From assembly GCA_018396915.1 (NCBI GenBank), contig JAGTRD010000019.1:1-36849 (forward strand): a stretch of DNA of 36,849 nucleotides. Direction: 5' to 3'. Both the position numbers and the translations under genes were made by a program. Position 1 is the first letter of the stretch. Each line of letters opens with the position of its first letter. This DNA comes from Candidatus Bathyarchaeota archaeon. GTDB taxonomy: Archaea; Thermoproteota; Bathyarchaeia; 40CM-2-53-6; RBG-13-38-9. Of this stretch, positions 22,905 to 31,271 are shown piece after piece. Below the pieces are notes generated by a model, which saw nothing but the letters and a program-made list of their open reading frames with translations, was not told the origin of the DNA and made no database searches.

Positions 22905-25613
22905 ATGAAAAAACCCCGCACAAGAAAAAAGACTGGAGATAAGAGAAGACGAATTGTGAAAGTAAAGCCCCCATTAATGCCTGAGGTCCTAAACAATATG
23001 TTGGACTGTGTAGCAGTAATCGATGAAGACTATACATACCAATATTTGAATAGGGCTGCTGAGCGTTTATTCGGAAACGTGGTTGGAGAGAAATGTTACA
23101 GAGTCACAAGAAAACTTGAGAGTCCATGCCATCATAAAGGCATAAGATGCGAAGTGCATGAACTCCTCGAGAAGAACTACGGATTCTTCGAAGAAACAAG
23201 ACAGGCAGAGACCTCAACCGGCAAAGTCTTCCATGTGCGAGCCAGCCCAATAAGTAAAGTTGGAGGGAAGAGGGGGGTAGTCGTTGTATTCAGGGATGTG
23301 ACTGAACAGCAAAAAAATATTGAGATGCTGGAGAGTCTCAGGAGGGAACTTCAAGAGAAAATAAATTTGATGCAGCAAGTAATAGACAACATTCCAAGCC
23401 CGATATTCTACAAAGATGTAAATGGTATATATCGAGGCTGCAACGTAGCCTATGAGAAATATGTAGGTCTACCAAAAGAGAAGATTGTTGGAAGAAACGT
23501 TTACGAGATACATCCAAAAGAGTTGGCTGATATATACTACGAGAAGGATAATGAGCTTATCCGTAACCCAGGAATCCAAGTATATGAGACTAGAAACATA
23601 TATGCAGACGGGACATGGCATGACGTAATATTCAACAAGGCCACATATAGAGGTCCTGATGGAAGAGTCGCCGGAATAGTAGGGGTCATCACAGATATCA
23701 CTGAATTAAAGAATATTGAGAAGTCCCTCAAAGAGTCTGAGCAACAGTTCAGACAGACATCAACATTCCTCAATAATGTTCTATCCCAAATGTCCGATCT
23801 CGTTGAAATCATCGATGAGGAATACACTATCAGATTCCTAAATGAGGCGGCGAAGAAAATCTTCGGAGATGTTGTAGGTGAGAAATGTTACAGGGTGATG
23901 AGAAACTTTGACAGACCATGCCACTATGAAGGTCTAAGATGTGAAGTACGTGAGCTGTTAGAGGTGGGAGGAAACCTCTTCGAGGAGACTCGGCTCATCC
24001 CAACAGTCAACAGAGTAGTGAGTATCCGCGCAACATCAACATCGATGCCTGATGGAAAGAAGGCTGCAATAATAGTTTCAAGGGATGTTACAGGGGAGAA
24101 GGAGGCGGCAGATAGGCTCAGGGAGAGTGAGAGAAGATATCGAACCCTATTCGAGGAGTCGAGGGACGCCATCGGCATCACCACCCCTGAAGGAAGATAT
24201 GTAGATGTCAACCGAGCCTACGCAGACCTATTCGGCTACACAAAGGAAGAGCTTCTCAAAATAGATGTCTATGAGACGTATGTGAGTCCAGAGGATAGAA
24301 GAAGACTTTTACAGGAAATAGAGTTAAAAGGCTCCGTAAAAGATTACGAGGTGAAGAGACGGAGAAAAGATGGGTCGGAGATTTATTGCCTAGTAACCTC
24401 AACACCCATCCGCAGTGATGATGGACACATTGTTGGGTATCAGACGATTATTCGCGATGTAACTGAAAGGAAAAGAATGGTGGAGGAGCTCCAGAGCTAT
24501 TCAGAACGTTTGGAGGCCTTGGTTGAAGAGAGAACACGAAAATTAAGGGAGAGTATGGAGAGGGAGAGACAGACATCAACATTCCTTGGCAGCATTCTAT
24601 CACAGATGTCAGACTACGTCTTCCTCATCGATGAAGATTATAATGTCAGATTTGTCAATAGATCTGTCAATGAAATCTTCGGACCGGTTGAAGGAGAGAA
24701 ATGTTACAGGGCTTTCAGAGGACTCGACAGGCCGTGCCACCACACAGGCATACTCTGTGAAGTACATGAATTATTACATAAGGGGATGAACTATTTAGAG
24801 GATATTCGACAGACGGGACCTAGAATAACTCATATTCGCTCAGTGCCTACGGTGACATCTGATGGTCGAAGAGCAATACTGACAGTCTCCAGAGATGTAA
24901 CAGAGCTTAAAGAGGCAGAGAAGAAGATGCGACTTATGGAAAGGCTATCTGCGATCGGTGAGGCTGCGGCGATGATAGGCCATGACCTACGCAACCCATT
25001 ACAGTCAGTAGTCAGCTCAATATATCTAGCCAAGATGAAGATTGGAGCCATGACACCACCATTTAAGAAGATTATAGAAGACTCCGACATACTGGAGATT
25101 TTTAATACATTAGAGAGTCAGGCAAAATACATGGATAAGATTGTTACAGACCTTTATGAGTTTTCCAGACCATTATATCCACATTTAGCCGAAAAAAATC
25201 TACTGCAAATATTTGATGGGGTCATCTCAACGATAAATATTCCAGAGAATATTAAGGTCACATTGAATGTTGATAGAGAAACAACTCTAAAGGTTGACCC
25301 AGACTTGATTAGGAGATTATTCACCAACTTGATAACGAACGCCATCCAAGCGATGCCTGACGGAGGCCAACTCACTATCAAAACATCAAAGAATGATAGG
25401 GAAGTGTCCATCAGCTTCCAAGATACAGGGGTAGGCATACCGGAGGAGAATATAAATAGGCTCTTCGACCCATTCTTCACTACGAAAGCTAAAGGTCAAG
25501 GATTAGGATTGTCAATATGCAAGAGAATCGTTGAAGCCCATGAAGGATCTATATCAGTTGAGAGCAAGGTTGGAGTAGGCTCAACATTTACCGTAAAACT
25601 GCCAATAAAATAG
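22905..25613 (+). CDS. Cytoplasmic sensor histidine kinase with five PAS domains, three carrying a Cys motif
   Basis: About 902 residues with no membrane helix, so a cytoplasmic sensor. PAS domains lie at about 28-138, 155-270, 288-398, 412-525 and 560-670 (numbered from TTG 22899). The HisKA phospho-acceptor is His 695 in 'AMIGHDLRNPLQS'. The HATPase region has the N box 'NLITNAIQAMP', G1 'DTGVGIPEE', the F box 'FDPFFTTK' and G2 'GQGLGLSICKRIVEAH'. PAS1, PAS3 and PAS5 each contain C-x10-C-H-x5-C (Cys 66/77/84, 330/341/348, 602/613/620), which suggests metal, haem or thiol-based redox sensing. ATG 22905 and TTG 22899 are both possible starts. The response regulator gene follows 25 bases later, making a complete two-component pair. 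Confidence 0.93.
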   Translation: MKKPRTRKKTGDKRRRIVKVKPPLMPEVLNNMLDCVAVIDEDYTYQYLNRAAERLFGNVVGEKCYRVTRKLESPCHHKGIRCEVHELLEKNYGFFEETRQAETSTGKVFHVRASPISKVGGKRGVVVVFRDVTEQQKNIEMLESLRRELQEKINLMQQVIDNIPSPIFYKDVNGIYRGCNVAYEKYVGLPKEKIVGRNVYEIHPKELADIYYEKDNELIRNPGIQVYETRNIYADGTWHDVIFNKATYRGPDGRVAGIVGVITDITELKNIEKSLKESEQQFRQTSTFLNNVLSQMSDLVEIIDEEYTIRFLNEAAKKIFGDVVGEKCYRVMRNFDRPCHYEGLRCEVRELLEVGGNLFEETRLIPTVNRVVSIRATSTSMPDGKKAAIIVSRDVTGEKEAADRLRESERRYRTLFEESRDAIGITTPEGRYVDVNRAYADLFGYTKEELLKIDVYETYVSPEDRRRLLQEIELKGSVKDYEVKRRRKDGSEIYCLVTSTPIRSDDGHIVGYQTIIRDVTERKRMVEELQSYSERLEALVEERTRKLRESMERERQTSTFLGSILSQMSDYVFLIDEDYNVRFVNRSVNEIFGPVEGEKCYRAFRGLDRPCHHTGILCEVHELLHKGMNYLEDIRQTGPRITHIRSVPTVTSDGRRAILTVSRDVTELKEAEKKMRLMERLSAIGEAAAMIGHDLRNPLQSVVSSIYLAKMKIGAMTPPFKKIIEDSDILEIFNTLESQAKYMDKIVTDLYEFSRPLYPHLAEKNLLQIFDGVISTINIPENIKVTLNVDRETTLKVDPDLIRRLFTNLITNAIQAMPDGGQLTIKTSKNDREVSISFQDTGVGIPEENINRLFDPFFTTKAKGQGLGLSICKRIVEAHEGSISVESKVGVGSTFTVKLPIK

Positions 25614-25638
25614 AAATGTGGAAGGAGGTGAAAAACAG

Positions 25639-26094
25639 ATGGATAAGAAGAGAATATTGGTTGTGGAGGATGATCAGACAATTCTGAAGAGCATCAGGGA
25701 GATTCTTGAGTTGGAAGGATACATAGTCGACACCGCCGAGAGGGGTGAGGAAGCGGTTAAGAAGTCTGAGACAAACCTCTACAATCTAGCCCTGATAGAC
25801 ATTCGGCTCCCAGACATGGACGGTACGAAACTGTTGAGCATGCTTAAGGAGACGACGCCCAAGATGTCCAAGATAATCCTCACAGGCTACCCTTCAATGG
25901 AGAGCGCGATTGAAGCAGTCAATAAGGGAGCCGACGGCTACCTTGTGAAGCCAATAGACATGGAAACCCTGCTGAGTAAGGTGAAGGATCAGTTGAGGAG
26001 ACAGGATGAAGAGGAGAAGTACAGTGAAGAGAAGGTTAAAGAGTTCGTTGAGAGGAGGATTAGAGAACTGGAGTCTCAAAACATAAAACCATAG
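25639..26094 (+). CDS. Response regulator (receiver domain only, charged coiled-coil tail)
   Basis: A 151-residue receiver protein. It has the acidic pocket 'VVEDDQT', phospho-acceptor Asp in 'LALIDIRLPDMDG', the switch Thr in 'IILTGYPSMESA' and Lys in 'GYLVKPIDMETLL'. After about residue 120 comes a charged helix (DEEEKYSEEKVKEFVERRIRELE) and no DNA-binding domain, so output must be by protein contact. The frame opens at GTG 25618, but a near-perfect ribosome binding site (AAGGAGGTGA, 25621-25630 region) sets the start at ATG 25639. It is co-transcribed with the kinase. Confidence 0.93.
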   Translation: MDKKRILVVEDDQTILKSIREILELEGYIVDTAERGEEAVKKSETNLYNLALIDIRLPDMDGTKLLSMLKETTPKMSKIILTGYPSMESAIEAVNKGADGYLVKPIDMETLLSKVKDQLRRQDEEEKYSEEKVKEFVERRIRELESQNIKP

Positions 26095-26264
26095 AAAGCA
26101 AAATCTAGAAATTTTTCCCATACATAAAAATCAGATTTCATCAAGCTGAGAGCATAAAATTTTTAGAGGCCAGAAATTTTCGTCAATATAAATGGGGCAA
26201 CTTTTAAGTTTAACAATACAAATCAATTAGATACCAGCTTTTCAGTTAAGGTGAATTGTTAGGG

Positions 26265-27170
26265 TTGAGCGCAAAGAGGAGGGTAGGCTTCATAGGCCTT
26301 GGAGCGATGGGTTCACGTATGGCGGTGAACCTGCTTAAGAAAAATTTTGATTTAACAGTCTATGACATTAGAAACGAAGCTGTAGAATCTCTAGTGTCTA
26401 AGGGCGCCAAACCTGCAAACAATCCTAAAGAGGTTGGTGAGAGGTCGGAGGTTGCCGTCTTATCCCTACCGTCCCAAATAGAGGTCTCAAACACAGTCCT
26501 CGGTGAGAACGGTCTACTGGAGGGTCTTGATAGTGGGGGGATAATAGTCGACACGAGTACTATAGACCCCTCCACAGCGAGAAGGATCTGGTTGAAAGCA
26601 AAGGAGAAGGAGGTTGGCGCAGTCGATGCGCCCGTCAGCGGCGGGACCGTAGGCGCCGAGATGGGCACATTGACAATAATGGTCGGCGGTGAGAAAGAGA
26701 CTGTAGATGCCTGTATGGATGTTCTCAGGGCTATAGGGAAGAATATTTATTATGTTGGGGGTCCGGGCTCAGGACAGATCTTTAAACTGTTAAACAACAT
26801 GCTTGTTGGAATAAATTTGGCAGCTGTAGGTGAAGCCTTGGTACTAGCGTCTAAGGCTGGTGTAGACTTGAAACTCCTATATGAAGTCATCAAGACCAGT
26901 GCAGGAAACTCCTGGGCTTTCGAGAATAAGGCGCCGAACATGTTCGAGAACAGGTTTGAGCCTGGATTCAGGGTTTGGCTACAACATAAAGACTTGGGCC
27001 TAGCCTTGAATATGGCCTCTGAACAATCCATCCCTACACCTCTACTCGCCTTCACATATGCCATGTTCGAGTCAGCCAAAGCCTTGGGTCTCGAGAATAT
27101 GGACCATTCATCTATCGTAAAGGTATTCGAGGCCATGTCGAACACGAAGGTAAGCCGCTACAAACCTTAA
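26265..27170 (+). CDS. Beta-hydroxyacid dehydrogenase (3-hydroxyisobutyrate dehydrogenase family)
   Basis: A 301-residue NAD(P)-dependent dehydrogenase of the HIBADH/tartronate semialdehyde reductase/GLYR family. It has the Rossmann motif 'RVGFIGLGAMGSRMAVNLLK', the substrate signature 'VDAPVSGGTVGAEMGTLTIMVGG' and the catalytic lysine region 'GSGQIFKLLNNMLVGINLAAVGEAL'. The exact substrate cannot be told. Of two TTG codons, 26265 is preferred because AGGTGA (26249-26254) is about 10 bases before it; TTG 26256 is too close. Confidence 0.9.
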   Translation: MSAKRRVGFIGLGAMGSRMAVNLLKKNFDLTVYDIRNEAVESLVSKGAKPANNPKEVGERSEVAVLSLPSQIEVSNTVLGENGLLEGLDSGGIIVDTSTIDPSTARRIWLKAKEKEVGAVDAPVSGGTVGAEMGTLTIMVGGEKETVDACMDVLRAIGKNIYYVGGPGSGQIFKLLNNMLVGINLAAVGEALVLASKAGVDLKLLYEVIKTSAGNSWAFENKAPNMFENRFEPGFRVWLQHKDLGLALNMASEQSIPTPLLAFTYAMFESAKALGLENMDHSSIVKVFEAMSNTKVSRYKP

Positions 27171-27194
27171 AAATCTCAGCAGACAAAATGTAGA

Positions 27195-27545
27195 TTGAGT
27201 CGTAGGCTGAGAGGAATGGTTTCGGGGGCAAGCAAGATTGGAGGAGTGCCACTCGTCCATATTCTATTCTTCATAAACGGCATCCTGATGATTGCGACAA
27301 TGTACACTTTCACAGGTGTCATATCCTCAACATTTGGACCTCAAGCCGCCGAGTTCGCAACAGCCATGTACCTAATACTAGGAATATTAGCCCTAGCGGC
27401 TGGGTGGGGCATGTTCAAAAGAACCCGTAAAGGGATGGTGGCTGTCGCTGTACTTGGGTTATTTGCTGTCCCAATAGCAACAATACTCAGCGCGATCATA
27501 CTCTGGATCCTACTCAAGCCTGAGGATAAGAGAAAACTCACTTAA
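27195..27545 (+). CDS. Small membrane protein, three to four helices
   Basis: A 116-residue hydrophobic protein with segments at about 20-46, 52-75 and 82-108 and a basic C-terminal tail (KPEDKRKLT). It is not recognised beyond a general resemblance to small archaeal membrane proteins of unknown function. It starts at TTG 27195, 24 bases after the dehydrogenase stop, and is probably co-transcribed with it; its stop is 33 bases from the convergent transporter gene. Confidence 0.7.
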   Translation: MSRRLRGMVSGASKIGGVPLVHILFFINGILMIATMYTFTGVISSTFGPQAAEFATAMYLILGILALAAGWGMFKRTRKGMVAVAVLGLFAVPIATILSAIILWILLKPEDKRKLT

Positions 27546-27578
27546 CATTTTAACCTTCAAAAAAATGGGGGAGGATGG

Positions 27579-29039
27579 TCACATCAGTTTGAATGTTACA
27601 CCTAGATACCATATGCTGAGGGCAAGGTAGACTATTGTTACTATGATGCCCACTATCAACCATCCTACGCCGGGCCTGGTCCACGTAGCTATCGTCTTCG
27701 GTATCTTGTAATAGTTCATATAGATTAAGACAGGGCAGTATATGGTCATCGATATGAAGTTGAGTATACCACCAGCCAGCAGCAGCTCGGCAGGCTGAAC
27801 AAGCACCATTGTCACGCATGTTGAGAGTGTCAGGATCCCTACCCAGATATAGTACCATTGCCTGAATGTCAGTTTCCTCAGCTTCCTGAAGGTTGAGAAT
27901 AGAAAGTCTGCGTGCATCCTCGAGACCGCGTCGCATGCACCAAGCCAACTGTCAGCGATGAATGCGGCGCCTATGATCCACATGAGGATGTAACCCCAAT
28001 AACCCCAGAGAGATCCGAACCACTCAGCCTGCACAGAGACAAGCTTCCATCCGGAGGGCACAAGACCTTTAGGATGAAGTATTGCAAAACCTAGGAACGT
28101 TGTGAAGGTAACTGTCAACATGTTTACGAACACAGCTATCGCATTGTCTACGTACAGGTACCTCAACCATTTCTTGTACCTCTGATGGTTCTCAGGAGTG
28201 TCTCTCGGAGCAACCCCTGTCGCTGGGATAGTCTCAGGTTTGCCCGTGATAGGGCTTGTGACACGGCCAATATATGAGGCGTTGCCCACATGCTTGTCCC
28301 TAACCCAGTAACTGTACATCACATTCCAGAAGCCTCCCATCCCAGCGAAGCAGACGGCGGTCAAGAATGTCGAGGAATCTTTTGGATCCCAATTTGCTGG
28401 GAAACCTTGAACTTTGAATGCCGCCGCTATATATTTCGGCCAGTATGGAGCAACCATCGGATGGACTATAGCTGCGAGTAACCCAACAACGCAAACTATT
28501 GTCACAACCGTCATGAATTTCTCTATACCATTATATATTACGGGGAACAGTGTCAACGCCAGGACGAATATGAGCACTGTCAAGTAGGCCCAGAAGAGTG
28601 TCTGACCCCTAGCGTCCCACCCTGGCGGAAAGTTTGTGAGGGCGGCTAGGGCCGTTCCGCCACCTGAAGCATAGCCTCCAAACCACAAATATGTGATGAA
28701 CAACATGATCCAGAGGAAGACTGCGAAGATCTTGTTGAACCTGGTGAACCCTCCAAAGATCCCTTCTCCCGTCAAGGTTGTGTACCTGATTATTTCAAGG
28801 TTGACCCAGTACTGTAGCAGGCATGCAGGCCACAGCCACCAGATGAATGCTTCACCATACTTCGCCGATAAGTAAGGCCACCATATCAGCTCCCCACTGC
28901 CCTGAGCCAGAGATGCCCAGATTATGCCTGGACCCATCATGGCGAGTATGCCGGGAAATGCCGGAAAATCTACGAGTTTCAGGGGGTCGATTTTGCCTAG
29001 ATGAACAACCTCTTCCTTCTTCTCACTCTGTGAGGGCAA
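27579..29039 (-). CDS. Divergent Nramp-family (APC-fold) transporter lacking canonical metal-site motifs
   Basis: A 486-residue polytopic membrane protein with about 11 helices. The overall layout and helix 1 ('GPGIIWASLAQGSGELIWW', residues 36 on) recall Nramp transporters. However, the helix-1 DPGN motif is GPGI, and the helix-6 MPH motif region reads 'CFAGMGGFWNVMYSYWVRDK' (about 230-249). Canonical Mn/Fe Nramps need both motifs, so the substrate may differ: Mg2+, as in Nramp-related Mg transporters, or something organic. A long loop (about 250-300) carries 'ATGVAPRDTPENHQRYKKWLRY'. The start is TTG 29039. The 203 bases upstream hold its promoter (a TTATATTATG element near 29083); a 71-codon minus frame there is not convincing. 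Confidence 0.82.
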   Translation of the reverse strand: MPSQSEKKEEVVHLGKIDPLKLVDFPAFPGILAMMGPGIIWASLAQGSGELIWWPYLSAKYGEAFIWWLWPACLLQYWVNLEIIRYTTLTGEGIFGGFTRFNKIFAVFLWIMLFITYLWFGGYASGGGTALAALTNFPPGWDARGQTLFWAYLTVLIFVLALTLFPVIYNGIEKFMTVVTIVCVVGLLAAIVHPMVAPYWPKYIAAAFKVQGFPANWDPKDSSTFLTAVCFAGMGGFWNVMYSYWVRDKHVGNASYIGRVTSPITGKPETIPATGVAPRDTPENHQRYKKWLRYLYVDNAIAVFVNMLTVTFTTFLGFAILHPKGLVPSGWKLVSVQAEWFGSLWGYWGYILMWIIGAAFIADSWLGACDAVSRMHADFLFSTFRKLRKLTFRQWYYIWVGILTLSTCVTMVLVQPAELLLAGGILNFISMTIYCPVLIYMNYYKIPKTIATWTRPGVGWLIVGIIVTIVYLALSIWYLGVTFKLM

Positions 29040-29242
29040 AAATTTTATCCCTCACTTACTCTCAGGTGTTGAGCCACATAATATAAGATGATATGTCGGA
29101 ATTCGACATATCCAATATCGGCCTCTTGACCAATTCATTACCGACATTTTGAATCTGGGTCTCATTCAAATCTCTAGCTGAGCTCAAAATAACGATTTTA
29201 CCATAAAGCAGATACATGCTCACAAAATCGAATACTGCCTTT

Positions 29243-30394
29243 TCAAGAAAACATCTTTCTAATTGCTGCCAACGCAAATATTGTTATAATTATTAGAGCT
29301 GCAACCACATAAGGTGTTGTATAGTCTTCCCTCCAGGTGGCGACCAATGTCTTTGGACCATCCACATATACATTCACAACGTTACTCTCTGAAGATACGT
29401 CGCCACTCCACCCCTCAAAGACTCTTCTGCCGCCTAGAAACCCTACGAAACCTTGCATAGGCGCCTCTCTCTCAATCTTCACCATCGCCGTGTAGCCTTC
29501 TCTGAACCATCCGCTGCCTGAAGGATTCCCATATTCAGATCTGACTGTGAGATAGTACTCTCTATGATACTCAGCCTTCGCCTCCGAAGGTTTATTCAAA
29601 ACAATGTTTATGGTCGACCCTTTTTCTTGTTCTCCGTTTACATTCCAGTAGTCGAAGATGTCTCTAACTCCTTGGGCGACTTCGAGAATCTCAGGCGTGG
29701 AGAGATGGACTAGTGTGTCTTTGTTGTGCCATCCAGAGTTCTTGGCAGCCTCACCGTAAGGGGTAGATACTGCTAGGAGATATTGTGTCGTATAATGGAA
29801 TGTTTTTGTTGCCTTAACTCCTTCTATTGGTTGGTCGGAGCTTTCCAGATGCCAAGTGTTATCCGCGCAGTAAAATCTTTCACCTCTTGTCCCTTCGATG
29901 TATGGAGCGACTGAGATGGTGTGGCCTATTCTCAGGTCGACCTCAACCTGTAAGGTTGATCCACCTCGAATCTTTCCTGATGGTGAGCCGTCAATCGTCA
30001 ATTCGGCAACGTATTGGGGTGGGAGACCATCAACACTTACTGAGACTATGGCTGGTGACGGTTTGACAGTCGCTCTCTCAAGGTAGAAGTTGATGGTTGT
30101 GTCTGAGCCGTGCCAAATCGCGACTGTGACCGATTTGACATAGAGAAGCGTGAATGTTGAGAGTGTGGCTGTCATATTGTAGACTCCAACCGGTAAATAG
30201 ATGATGAAGTAACCTTCCTGGTCTGTAGATGTGTAGGTTTTGAAAGAGTCACCTATCACAGTGATCGTTACGAACCCTGCTGGAACATAGTTTCCAAGGG
30301 CGTCTCTGGCGTAGACTCTTCCCCTTACAGCCCCTCCCTGACCTTCAACAGTCTGAGAGTTGAATGTTGAGGCCATTATAAATACCAAGATCAA
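29243..30394 (-). CDS. Surface protein with carboxypeptidase-regulatory-like domain and C-terminal anchor
   Basis: About 383 residues. After a hydrophobic N-terminus comes a CarboxypepD_reg-like beta-sandwich at about 20-105 ('GAVRGRVYARDALGNYVPAGFVTITV', 'YTSTDQEGYFIIYLPVGVYNMT'). Then come segments with the repeated 'YYLTVRSEYGNPSGSGWF' / 'YLLAVSTPYGEAAKNSGWH' pattern common in archaeal surface proteins, and a C-terminal membrane helix (about 360-380) with 'RKMFS'. The N-terminus looks damaged. The only canonical start, TTG 30394, leaves a signal peptide without its basic part, while an SD (GAGGAG)-ATG pair at 30446-30428 lies one base out of frame. See the finding. Confidence 0.75.
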   Translation of the reverse strand: MILVFIMASTFNSQTVEGQGGAVRGRVYARDALGNYVPAGFVTITVIGDSFKTYTSTDQEGYFIIYLPVGVYNMTATLSTFTLLYVKSVTVAIWHGSDTTINFYLERATVKPSPAIVSVSVDGLPPQYVAELTIDGSPSGKIRGGSTLQVEVDLRIGHTISVAPYIEGTRGERFYCADNTWHLESSDQPIEGVKATKTFHYTTQYLLAVSTPYGEAAKNSGWHNKDTLVHLSTPEILEVAQGVRDIFDYWNVNGEQEKGSTINIVLNKPSEAKAEYHREYYLTVRSEYGNPSGSGWFREGYTAMVKIEREAPMQGFVGFLGGRRVFEGWSGDVSSESNVVNVYVDGPKTLVATWREDYTTPYVVAALIIITIFALAAIRKMFS

Positions 30395-30820
30395 GACTGT
30401 AATCTGCTTGATGAATCTTGATCACCATCATGATTGATCACTCCTCGCCCCTATAATGTTTCCTACACTACAGTAGTCTTGCTCCTTCGGGATTTAGGTT
30501 GATCAAGACTTCAGAAACATCTCAAACCATATCATGCTCAACCAAGGTGGAAGGCTCCACCTAACGTGTTCTGTGTAAAATCTACTGAACATGACCTCTT
30601 GACCTCAATCACAACGCTCCTCAAAAGATCAGTAGTAATGGCACGTTTATGTGAGCGTCGCATGGCGGCATATTGTTGATGTAGACATTTTTCTAGACTT
30701 TCCTCCCCTAGCCGCTATCCTAAAGGTAGCAGGCAGGCCTAAACGTCCCTATACAAAGGTTTCCCAAAAGTGTTTTATTTATGCTCTGCCTATTCTGAAG
30801 TTGTTAGGGAAAAGATAGTC
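30395..30820. other. Divergent intergenic region
   Basis: No gene is recognised. It contains the out-of-frame SD-ATG of the preceding surface protein (30428-30446), a compact hairpin GGTGGA-AGGC-TCCACC near 30548-30563, and an AT-rich TATA-like TTTTATTTAT near 30771-30780 that could drive the Tyr/Gln-rich gene. Confidence 0.35.
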
Positions 30821-31255
30821 ATGGTCTCTATATCTTTTGGAGCCAAGGTGGGCCTGCTCGTCATCGGCGCAGGTATCATCGCTACAGGTGTAATAGTATT
30901 CGTTCTGACATATACTTGGTGGGGTAGCTGGTTTGACAGTATGCTCTTCCTATTCCTCTTTCTACCTATGGGTATGCTGCCGATGTTAGCGGCTGCGATC
31001 CTAGGAACCAAACCCAGATATCCAAGCCAATTCTATCCTTACTATCAGACCCAGATACCGCAGTATCCCCAGCAACCCCAAGATATGGAGTACCAACAGA
31101 AATTCTACAAGCAGATGTATGATCAAGCATACCAATATGGTTACCAGCAAGGTTACATGCTGGGCCTCCAGAAGGCTTATGAACAACTATACAAGTTGCA
31201 GGGCCAGCAGGTCTACCAGTATTACCAGCCTTACTATCAACATTATCGTAGGTAA
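30821..31255 (+). CDS. Membrane protein with Tyr/Gln-rich low-complexity tail
   Basis: About 144 residues from ATG 30821 ('MVSISFGAKVGLL'). Two membrane helices (about 8-32 and 38-60) are followed by a roughly 80-residue tail made mainly of Tyr, Gln, Pro and Met ('FYPYYQTQIPQYPQQPQ', 'QAYQYGYQQGYMLGLQKAYEQ', 'QVYQYYQPYYQHYRR'). It resembles prion-like, phase-separating sequences, but no function can be assigned. The frame opens earlier at 30770, yet those residues are not signal-like. It is convergent with the HExxH gene. Confidence 0.65.
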   Translation: MVSISFGAKVGLLVIGAGIIATGVIVFVLTYTWWGSWFDSMLFLFLFLPMGMLPMLAAAILGTKPRYPSQFYPYYQTQIPQYPQQPQDMEYQQKFYKQMYDQAYQYGYQQGYMLGLQKAYEQLYKLQGQQVYQYYQPYYQHYRR

Positions 31256-31271
31256 ACACAAAACTTCAAGA

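Noticed and set aside
29062-29277. 71-codon minus-strand frame between the Nramp-like gene and the surface protein
   Set aside because: Overlaps the surface protein's C-terminal coding region, no start signal or recognisable pattern; it spans the transporter promoter.
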